Of a stretch of DNA of 16,333 nt, positions 1 through 5,639 are shown piece by piece (position 1 is the stretch's first letter; the number at the start of each line of letters is the position of its first letter). A program made the translations under genes and the position numbers. The DNA is from DAOUAJ01 sp034433615. Lineage in GTDB: Bacteria; Chloroflexota; Anaerolineae; DUEN01. The stretch covers positions 1-16,333 of the forward strand of contig DAOUAJ010000434.1 in assembly GCA_034433615.1 (NCBI GenBank), given 5' to 3'. A model generated the notes under the pieces. The model was given only the letters and a program-made list of their open reading frames with translations, made no database searches and was not told the DNA's origin.

Positions 1-1
1 G

Positions 2-433
2 CTCGATTTGCTGATTCGCCGCCATCGCCTGCCGGTGGAGGTGGCTGCCCGCGTGTTAGCTCCGCCCCTCTGGAGTGAGATCGCGGCCATGCCGCCGGCC
101 GAGCGACGGCTGCACGAGGCGCTGCGCCAGGTGTACGGCAGCCTGCTCATGAACGGCCCCTTCACCATCATCGCCGCGCACCAGGGCGAGATGATCGCGC
201 TGGGGGATCGCATCCGGCTGCGGCCGCTGGTAGCGGGCATCTGCGGCGATCGGCTGTACGTCTCCTCTGAGGAATCAGCCATCTGGCTGGTGTGCCCGAA
301 CGTGGAAGCGACGTGGATCCCCGTCGGTGGGCAGCCCGTGATCGGCCGGCTGGGCGAGAAGCCGTTGCCGCCGGAAGTGTACGGCTACGTCATGCCGTTG
401 ACGATACCAGTAGAGGCCCTTGTGACGGCGTGA
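2..433 (+). CDS. Glutamine amidotransferase (class II) subunit of split glutamate synthase, 3' part
   Basis: The frame is open to the left edge, so only the C-terminal ~143 residues are present and the true start lies outside the window. The segment NGPFTIIAAHQGEMIALGD, followed by RLYVSSEESAIW, matches the core of class-II (N-terminal nucleophile) glutamine amidotransferase domains. In glutamate synthase this domain hydrolyses glutamine and channels ammonia. The catalytic N-terminal Cys is upstream and cannot be checked. The stop codon (431-433) is one base from the ATG of the next gene, so the two are almost certainly co-transcribed and translationally coupled. With the two following genes it forms the split, methanogen-like arrangement of glutamate synthase in which amidotransferase, FMN and GXGXG domains are separate proteins. 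PurF- or GlmS-type enzymes are excluded mainly by these neighbours. Confidence 0.85.
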   Translation, partial: LDLLIRRHRLPVEVAARVLAPPLWSEIAAMPPAERRLHEALRQVYGSLLMNGPFTIIAAHQGEMIALGDRIRLRPLVAGICGDRLYVSSEESAIWLVCPNVEATWIPVGGQPVIGRLGEKPLPPEVYGYVMPLTIPVEALVTA

Positions 434-434
434 G

Positions 435-1940
435 ATGAGGAGCATCTTGCCACCTCGATTTATCGTCCAACGTGATCGGGACCGTTGTATCGGCTGCCAG
501 GTCTGCGTCAACCAGTGCGGTTGGGACGTTCACTACTACGATGAGTTGGACGACGTTGTGCTCTCCTACGATGAGCGATGCGTGGCCTGCCATCGCTGTG
601 TAGTCTTTTGCCCCACGCACGCCCTGACCATCCGCGAGCGGCCGCTGGACTATCGCCGCAACGCCAACTGGACGCCCGAGGTGATTGAGGACATCTACAA
701 GCAGGCGGAGACGGGCGGCATCATCCTCACCGGCATGGGTAACGACAAACCCTACCGCAACTACTTCGATCACCTGGTCTTGAACGCCAGCCAGGTGACG
801 AATCCCTCGATTGACCCGCTGCGCGAGCCGATGGAACTGCGCACCTACCTGGGGGCCAAGCCGGACCGGGTCACGTTGGACCCGCGAACGTTGGAGCTAC
901 GCACCGAACTGGCGCCGCAGGTGCCGATTGAGGTGCCGATCATGTTCTCGGCCTTGTCATACGGGGCGATCAGCCTGAACGTGCATGAATCGCTGGCGCG
1001 GGCGGCAGCCCAGGCCGGCACGCTCTACAACACGGGCGAAGGCGGCCTGGCGCGTCATCTTTATAAGTACAAGGATCACTGCATCGCTCAAGTGGCGTCG
1101 GGGCGCTTCGGTGTGCACCCGGACTACCTGGAGATGGCCCGTGTCCTGGAGATCAAAATCGGCCAGGGGGCCAAGCCGGGGATCGGGGGGCATCTGCCAG
1201 GCGAGAAGGTGAGCGCTCCCGTGGCGGCCACGCGTATGATCCCCGTGGGCACCGACGCGCTCTCGCCCGCGCCGCAACACGACATCTACTCCATCGAGGA
1301 CCTGGCTCAGCTCATTTACGCGCTGAAGGAGGCGACGCGCTACACTAAACCCGTGTCGGTGAAGATCGCGGCGGTACACAATGTGGCGGCCATCGCCAGT
1401 GGCATCGTGCGCGCCGGCGCGGACATCGTTGCTATTGACGGGCTGCGCGGCTCGACAGGCGCGGCGCCCAAGATCATCCGCGACAACGTGGGCATCCCCA
1501 TCGAGCTGGCTATCGCGGCCGTGGACACCCGCCTGCGCCAGGAGGGCATCCGCAACCGCGCGTCCATCGTAGCGGCGGGGGGCTTCCGCAACAGCGGCGA
1601 CGTGCTCAAGGCCATTGCGTTGGGGGCGGACGCAGTGTACATCGCCACGGCGGCGCTGGTCGCGCTGGGCTGCCACGTCTGCCAGATGTGTTACACCGGC
1701 AACTGCTCGTGGGGCATCGCCACCACGCGGCCCGATTTGAGCAAGCGTGTGAACCCTGAGATCGGCGCAGAGAGACTGGTGAATTTGTTGCGCGGGTGGA
1801 GCCTGGAGATCAAGGAGATGCTGGGGGGCATGGGGATCAACGCGCTGGAGAGCCTGCGCGGCAACCGGCTCCACCTGCGCGCGGTGGGGTTAACAGAGGC
1901 CGAGATGCAAGTTTTGGGTGTGTCCCAGGCAGGAATGTGA
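435..1940 (+). CDS. Glutamate synthase, ferredoxin-fused FMN (synthase) subunit
   Basis: The 501-residue protein makes glutamate from 2-oxoglutarate and ammonia on FMN. Residues 10-65 hold two ferredoxin-type clusters: C18, C21, C24, C28 and C49, C52, C55, C59 (CxxCxxCxxxC, twice). Residues ~95-470 are the FMN-binding TIM-barrel synthase domain, with YNTGEGG at 198-204, a QGAKPGIGGHLPG stretch at 244-256 and IDGLRGSTGAAP at 334-345. A Cys cluster (C413, C416, C419, C424) followed by WGIAT corresponds to the 3Fe-4S ligand region of GltB. The fused ferredoxin domain is typical of archaeal-type split enzymes and suggests ferredoxin-like electron input in place of a GltD-type NADPH subunit; no GltD is visible here. 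The ATG at 435 follows the upstream stop by one base, has no strong ribosome site and probably relies on coupling. Confidence 0.93.
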   Translation: MRSILPPRFIVQRDRDRCIGCQVCVNQCGWDVHYYDELDDVVLSYDERCVACHRCVVFCPTHALTIRERPLDYRRNANWTPEVIEDIYKQAETGGIILTGMGNDKPYRNYFDHLVLNASQVTNPSIDPLREPMELRTYLGAKPDRVTLDPRTLELRTELAPQVPIEVPIMFSALSYGAISLNVHESLARAAAQAGTLYNTGEGGLARHLYKYKDHCIAQVASGRFGVHPDYLEMARVLEIKIGQGAKPGIGGHLPGEKVSAPVAATRMIPVGTDALSPAPQHDIYSIEDLAQLIYALKEATRYTKPVSVKIAAVHNVAAIASGIVRAGADIVAIDGLRGSTGAAPKIIRDNVGIPIELAIAAVDTRLRQEGIRNRASIVAAGGFRNSGDVLKAIALGADAVYIATAALVALGCHVCQMCYTGNCSWGIATTRPDLSKRVNPEIGAERLVNLLRGWSLEIKEMLGGMGINALESLRGNRLHLRAVGLTEAEMQVLGVSQAGM

Positions 1941-1948
1941 AATGATTC

Positions 1949-2731
1949 GTGGGAATTAGCGAGATGCTTGCGCGACTGAGCGTACAAGCCAGCACCATGG
2001 TCGAGATTGACGCAACGGGACTGCATTATCGAGAACTGAACGCCCGCATTCATGCCGCAGTAGCCCAGGGAGCCGAGGCGATTCGCCTGCTCAACGTGCG
2101 CGGCCAGCGTTACATCGGCACCGGGCTACGCCGGCCCGTGTACATTGAGATTAACGGCGTGCCGGGCAACGATCTGGCAGCTTTCATGGAAGGGCCGCGC
2201 ATCATCGTGTACGGGAATGCCCAGGACGGCTGTGGCAACACCATGAACGCCGGGGAGATCGTCGTTCATGGCCACGCCGGCGACATCACCGGGCTGTCCA
2301 TGCGCGGGGGGAAGATCTTCGTCCGTGACAATGTGGGATATCGCGTGGGCATCCACATGAAAGAGTATCAGGAGCAGCGCCCGGCCATCGTCGTCGGCGG
2401 CACGGCGCAGCACTTCCTGGGCGAGTATATGGCCGGCGGGGTGCTGGTGCTGCTGGGGTTGGACACACCGGGCGGGAAACATGCGGCACGGTTCATTGGC
2501 ACCGGCATGCACGGCGGCGTCATGTACTTCCGCGGCACGCTGGAGCGGGACCAACTGGGCAAAGAAGTGGGGATCGTAGAGTTGAACGAAGCCGATCGCG
2601 CCCTGCTGGGCCGGCTGGTGGGGGAATTCTGTCAGCACTTTGGCTACAACGCCGACGAGATCATGAGCGGTGACTTCATCAAGCTACTGCCGCTGTCCAG
2701 GCGGCCGTACGGGCGATTGTACGCGTACTAA
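1949..2731 (+). CDS. Glutamate synthase GXGXG-domain subunit
   Basis: The protein is up to 260 residues. Its middle (~75-205) is built of regularly spaced Gly-rich turns (VYGNAQDGCGNTMNAGEIVV, HGHAGDITG, MRGGKIFV, MHGGVMYFRG), the signature of the GXGXG right-handed beta-helix. This is the C-terminal domain of classical GltB and is also related to FwdC/FmdC. Here it is a stand-alone structural subunit 8 bp downstream of the FMN subunit, completing the three-gene glutamate synthase. The start is uncertain. GTG 1949 gives the longest product, with an AGGAA 13 bases upstream; ATG 1964 and ATG 1997 (MVEIDATGLHYRELN) are alternatives, and the last begins right where the recognisable domain starts. 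FwdC-like formylmethanofuran function is unlikely given the two preceding genes. Confidence 0.9.
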   Translation: MGISEMLARLSVQASTMVEIDATGLHYRELNARIHAAVAQGAEAIRLLNVRGQRYIGTGLRRPVYIEINGVPGNDLAAFMEGPRIIVYGNAQDGCGNTMNAGEIVVHGHAGDITGLSMRGGKIFVRDNVGYRVGIHMKEYQEQRPAIVVGGTAQHFLGEYMAGGVLVLLGLDTPGGKHAARFIGTGMHGGVMYFRGTLERDQLGKEVGIVELNEADRALLGRLVGEFCQHFGYNADEIMSGDFIKLLPLSRRPYGRLYAY

Positions 2732-2750
2732 TTCCCGCACTACCTGATGC

Positions 2751-2825
2751 TACGCCTCGAACCTGACCGGCGAGCACGCCATCAGCAGTGTCATCGGCGT
2801 GATGAAATACCCGATCACTTCGTAG
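2751..2825 (+). pseudogene. Unidentified 3' gene remnant (24 codons)
   Basis: In the 104-bp gap after the GXGXG gene, one frame reads YASNLTGEHAISSVIG then VMKYPITS and a TAG stop. It has the amino-acid texture of a real protein C-terminus but no start codon, with an in-frame TGA at 2745-2747. I do not recognise the family. It sits immediately before a decayed gas-vesicle gene and may be another fragment of the same degraded region. It could also be chance. Confidence 0.25.
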
Positions 2826-2835
2826 AGCAATCAAG

Positions 2836-3253
2836 GTGAGCAACACTGAGGCGCGTTCACTTAACGGATATTACGTCTACGGCATCGTGGAGGGCGATGG
2901 CAGCCAACCCGTTGAGGGGCTGCCAGAGGAGGGCATTGATCCGGCCTATCCAGTCTATGCTCTGCAACCATCAGCTATCAGCCATCAGCCATCAGCTATC
3001 AGCGCCATTGTGAGTAAGGTATCACTGCAAGAGTTCGGCCGGGAGGAGCTAAAGGCCAACCTGAATGACATCAAGTGGGTGGAGGCCAAGGTGTTAGCCC
3101 ACCAGCGCATCCTCGATCAGGTGCTGGCCCACCATACTCTCATCCCCATGAGATTCTGCACCATAATATCAAAGCGAGAGCCGTGTGCAAGAGATGTTGG
3201 CCCGGCACTACGACGATTTTGTGGACGCCCTGGCGCATCTGTGCCTACTATGA
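2836..3253 (+). pseudogene. gvpF/L: Frameshifted and truncated GvpF/GvpL gas-vesicle protein
   Basis: The first ~110 codons (GTG 2836) give a good GvpF/GvpL N-terminus: YYVYGIVEGDG at residues 12-22, an AIVSKVSLQEFGREELKANL stretch, then WVEAKVLAHQRILDQVL and LIPMRFCTI. The frame then breaks. The +1 frame continues the family pattern as YQSESRVQEMLARHYDDF and VDALAHL before TGA 3251-3253. Removing one A near 3165-3166 would restore TIYQSESR. Family members are usually about 240-280 residues, so roughly half is lost. A third frame after 3241 (GESAYSVRQEKANQELEGVH) may be a further displaced piece ending near 3340. A heptad microsatellite (2969-3003) interrupts the N-terminal domain. GvpF/L proteins are accessory or minor gas-vesicle shell factors; no other gvp gene is present, so gas-vesicle formation cannot be inferred. 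Confidence 0.82.
2969..3003 (+). repeat. Heptad tandem repeat (YATCAGC x5)
   Basis: Five head-to-tail 7-mers alternate CATCAGC and TATCAGC with no imperfect unit. In the gvpF/L frame they are translated as Ser/Ile/His/Gln/Pro-rich filler (PSAISHQPSAISA) between two conserved blocks of the domain. This resembles the short tandemly repeated repetitive (STRR) heptamers known from cyanobacteria. Confidence 0.9.
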
Positions 3254-3648
3254 TGGCTCCGGCTACGCCGCTGGAGGCGAGAGCGCGTACTCTGTACGCC
3301 AGGAGAAAGCCAACCAAGAGTTGGAGGGGGTTCATGTGCCCAGATTGCTTCTTGTTCTTCGTCAGGCAAGGCAAAGAATTCGCCTACGGTTAGCCCGCCA
3401 AGGAAGGGGTCGTCGTCCCGCATGGGCCGAGCTTCGCCTCCCAATTCCTCCAGCTTCTTCTTGAAGTACTCCCGCAGCTCAGCCTCATCCCATTTCCTCG
3501 CCGGAGCGGGCTTCTCCTCTTGAAGCTTCACCTCTTGCAGGTCAGGCACCAGACGCACCAGTTCTGCCAGCTCCTCCCGGCTCATCCGCCGGATGATCTC
3601 GGCTACTTGCTTTACAGACGGACGCTCTTTGGTCGCAGCTTCAGCCAT
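3208..3648 (-). CDS. Antitoxin-like acidic/basic small protein with abnormal 3' end
   Basis: ATG 3646-3648 has a GGAGG ribosome site seven bases upstream, and a good -10 box lies 36 bases upstream. Residues 1-103 look like a real charged helical protein: SREELAELVRLVPDLQE at 23-39, WDEAELREYFKKKLEELG at 53-70 and DDDPFLGGLTVGEFFALP at 78-95. This resembles small antitoxin-type proteins often found beside PIN or similar toxins, but I cannot name the family. From about residue 104 (position ~3340) the frame becomes Ser/Arg-rich and runs antisense through the gvpF/L remnant to a stop at 3208. The native C-terminus and any downstream toxin therefore appear to be lost at a junction. The true product could be a 147-residue read-through or the whole locus may be decaying. 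Confidence 0.55.
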   Translation of the reverse strand: MAEAATKERPSVKQVAEIIRRMSREELAELVRLVPDLQEVKLQEEKPAPARKWDEAELREYFKKKLEELGGEARPMRDDDPFLGGLTVGEFFALPDEEQEAIWAHEPPPTLGWLSPGVQSTRSRLQRRSRSHHSRHRCARASTKSS

Positions 3649-3683
3649 CTCATCGCCTCCCTTTGCCCTTCCTCACTTCGCTC

Positions 3684-3692
3684 ATTCTAGCA
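3684..3692 (-). promoter_or_regulatory. Extended -10 promoter of antitoxin-like gene
   Basis: On the minus strand the bases read TGCTAGAAT, an extended -10 element (TGn + TAGAAT, 5 of 6 to TATAAT). The expected start site, near 3677, gives a ~30-nt leader to the GGAGG site and ATG. No convincing -35 is seen, as is common with extended -10 promoters. Confidence 0.45.
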
Positions 3693-3710
3693 CAGCCCGC
3701 GGAAAAGGGG

Positions 3711-3863
3711 AAGCGGAGCGTAGATCGGTTCCTGGCGGAGCTGCCTCTTGAGGACGACCCGGCCATGCGCATTGTGGCTCTGGGGCACTCCGGCCTGGGA
3801 GACTTGGCCCGTAACCACGATAAGTACATCATTGAATTCGAGAAAAGGAGCAACGCTCCGTGA
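3711..3863 (+). pseudogene. 3' fragment of ribbon-helix-helix (CopG/VapB-type) antitoxin
   Basis: The frame reads KRSVDRFLAEL, then LEDDPAMRIVALGHSGLGDL and ARNHDKYIIEFEKRS to a TGA. The RSVDRFLAE piece matches the end of the second helix of a ribbon-helix-helix DNA-binding domain. The D-rich tail followed by G-H-S-G-x-x-D-L-A-x-x-H-D-x-Y is the usual C-terminal toxin-binding tail of VapB-like antitoxins paired with PIN toxins. The N-terminal DNA-binding half is missing: upstream in-frame codons (from ATG 3663) are the antisense of the neighbouring promoter region. No PIN toxin follows; the next 70 bases hold no gene. Confidence 0.6.
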
Positions 3864-3936
3864 GCGCTGATGGGATGGAGAAGCAATGACGGTGGAACAG
3901 ATAGGCCAGGCCCTTTGACTGCAAGCGCGGCTGATG

Positions 3937-5316
3937 CTATGATTCCTCCGCGACCGGCGCGGTAAAGACGCCCAGTGCCAGGAACGCCAGGACGTATCCC
4001 AGATAGTTCTCGTTGAGGAAGCGCGAGGCGAAGAGGAAGCCCAACAGGAGCAGGCCGTAGCCCCAGCAGGCTGTGTCTATCCCGTTGCGCCGCATCTGCT
4101 GGACGAGGGTCACGGCCAGCAGTGGGAAGGCGATCAACAGCTCAGGGATCCAGAACGGCCAGTAGCTCAACCGGCTCTTGACCAGCCCCAGCGCCAGCAC
4201 AAAGTTCGCCAGGCCCCACCCGCGGATCTGGTACGGCATCGCGGCCGTGCCGCTGGACCAACGCCACACGTCGTCCACCAGCGCGGCCGGGTCCCAGACC
4301 AGGTAGGGGAGCACCAGCAGCAAGAAAATGATCAAGGCCGGGGTCGCCCACCGCAGCGCAGGCACGATCTTCCCCGGTAGCTCGTGCCAGTTAATCGCCT
4401 CGCTGTCGGTCAACAGGAGCACGTAGAAGGGTGCCAGGAACCAGGCCGTGGGCTTGGAGGCGCACGCCAGGCCATAAGCCACGGCGGAGGTCGCCCACCA
4501 GCGCCCGCGCGTTGCCGGATTTTCGTGCCCGCGCTGCCACAGCCAGAGGCTGAGCACGATCCACGCCAGGACAAACGAATCGTTCTGGCCAAAGATGACA
4601 TCCGAGGCCATGATGGGATTCAGGCCCAGCAGCATGAGCAGCGCCAGGCGATCTCCCGGCTGGCGGGCCAGCCCCGGCGCCAGGGCCAACGTCAGCACCA
4701 GCAGCAAGAGGTACACGAACCGCTGGTCGTACCATCCTAACGTCGCTTGGCTGAGCAGGTAGAACGGCGTGGAGAAGAGGAAGGTCCAGGGCAGGTAGGG
4801 GAAGTGATAGAGCCCCGTGCGGAATTCGATGCCCCACTCGGCCATGGGCGTCTTGAGGTAATCTTCCACGTAGGGGTTCTTGCCCTGAAGGAAGAATTGG
4901 ATCACCGCCTCCGTCTGGATAACACCGCCGTCGTGGGTATAGCTGGCCGGGCCCGATTGCTGGCGCAGCAGGATGAGCTTGCCCGCAGGCACGAACACGG
5001 TGACCAGGATGATCGCCCAGATCAGCGCCAGCTTGATCCGGTAGGCGGCCCTCTGGCTCAGGTGGTCGGCCAGGGCGTCAACCAGGAGGTAGATCACCAA
5101 CCCAGTGAAGGCCAGGCTGATCAGGATCAGCGCCAGGGGATCGCTCAGCCAGTCGGCCAGCAACTCCATGCCTTTGGGCGAGAGGAGATGCCCTAGCAGC
5201 GGGTGACGGGCCACGTCCTGGTGGCGGGTCGGCAGCACCAGGTCGGCCAGGGTGTCAATGCGCACCCGCGCGACCAGCAGCACAGCCAGCAACAGCGCAT
5301 CGAGGGGTCGTCTCAT
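3937..5316 (-). CDS. GT-C-type polyprenyl-linked glycosyltransferase-like membrane protein
   Basis: The 459-residue protein is strongly hydrophobic, with about ten predicted membrane segments. After two N-terminal segments comes the periplasmic-loop signature HDGG at 128-131 with QTEAVIQFFLQGKNPY at 134-149, and later FGQND at 242-246 before the next helix. This order (acidic loop motif, KNPY, GQN/D) is that of GT87/DUF2029-like GT-C glycosyltransferases, which move mannose or similar sugars from polyprenyl-phosphate donors outside the membrane. The actual sugar and acceptor cannot be read from sequence. The ATG at 5314-5316 follows a GAGG-like site (minus-strand GCGAGGCATACC), and a perfect TATAAT lies 30 bases upstream. 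The gene is transcribed away from the alkaline-phosphatase-fold gene. Confidence 0.8.
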   Translation of the reverse strand: MRRPLDALLLAVLLVARVRIDTLADLVLPTRHQDVARHPLLGHLLSPKGMELLADWLSDPLALILISLAFTGLVIYLLVDALADHLSQRAAYRIKLALIWAIILVTVFVPAGKLILLRQQSGPASYTHDGGVIQTEAVIQFFLQGKNPYVEDYLKTPMAEWGIEFRTGLYHFPYLPWTFLFSTPFYLLSQATLGWYDQRFVYLLLLVLTLALAPGLARQPGDRLALLMLLGLNPIMASDVIFGQNDSFVLAWIVLSLWLWQRGHENPATRGRWWATSAVAYGLACASKPTAWFLAPFYVLLLTDSEAINWHELPGKIVPALRWATPALIIFLLLVLPYLVWDPAALVDDVWRWSSGTAAMPYQIRGWGLANFVLALGLVKSRLSYWPFWIPELLIAFPLLAVTLVQQMRRNGIDTACWGYGLLLLGFLFASRFLNENYLGYVLAFLALGVFTAPVAEES

Positions 5317-5345
5317 GGTATGCCTCGCACCAGAAGGTTGTGGGC

Positions 5346-5351
5346 ATTATA
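5346..5351 (-). promoter_or_regulatory. -10 box for the GT-C gene
   Basis: The minus strand reads GGCTATAATGCCC, a perfect TATAAT with an expected start near 5339 and a ~23-nt leader. No good -35 is present at 16-18 bp; a TTGCCT copy lies too close. Confidence 0.45.
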
Positions 5352-5409
5352 GCCTAATGGAGAGGCAACGAGGAAATGGAATGACGAGGGATGAGGCAAC
5401 GAGGGGGGA

Positions 5410-5514
5410 CACGGAGACGCGGTGATGGGGAGACGCGGTGACAGGGTGATAGGGTGAATCTCCGCGTCTCCGCGTCCCGTCGTCTCCACGCCCCCGTGTC
5501 ACCGTGTCATCGCC
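5410..5514. repeat. Mirrored octad repeat, intergenic copy
   Basis: Six G-rich 8-mers of consensus YRSGGNGA (5410-5457), one spacer base, then seven C-rich 8-mers of consensus TCNCCGYG (5459-5514) form the complementary arm. The pattern keeps strict 8-bp phase across ~105 bp and could fold into a long imperfect cruciform or hairpin. Similar octad blocks occur at 13082-13230 and 16025-16110. Here it occupies most of the 323-bp gap between the divergent genes at 5316 and 5640; the rest of that gap holds only the -10 box and the palindrome listed separately. Confidence 0.85.
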
Positions 5515-5571
5515 GCAGCCTTTAGCGGCCCGCCCTGGACGTCGTGCAGGCCAGGAAAAAAACCCACCCTT

Positions 5572-5583
5572 GTGAGCGCTAAC
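5572..5583. promoter_or_regulatory. LacI-family-like operator palindrome
   Basis: GTGAGCGCTAAC has the AGCGCT core and near-perfect dyad (10 of 12 positions) typical of LacI/GalR-family operators. It lies 57 bases before the ATG of the alkaline-phosphatase-fold gene, a sensible repression site. No LacI-type regulator is in the window, so this rests on motif shape only. Confidence 0.3.
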
Positions 5584-5639
5584 TCCCTGGAGTCGAGCCC
5601 TTTCTAGTGGGCAATCTCTTGATAGGAGAGTCATTTATC

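Noticed and set aside
957..1874. 305-codon minus-strand open frame
   Set aside because: It is antisense to the FMN synthase domain; long antisense frames are expected in high-GC genes, and the composition (Arg/Ala/His/Gln-rich) is artificial.
2969..3003. CRISPR-like repeat
   Set aside because: Units are 7 bp with no spacers; it is a simple tandem heptad.
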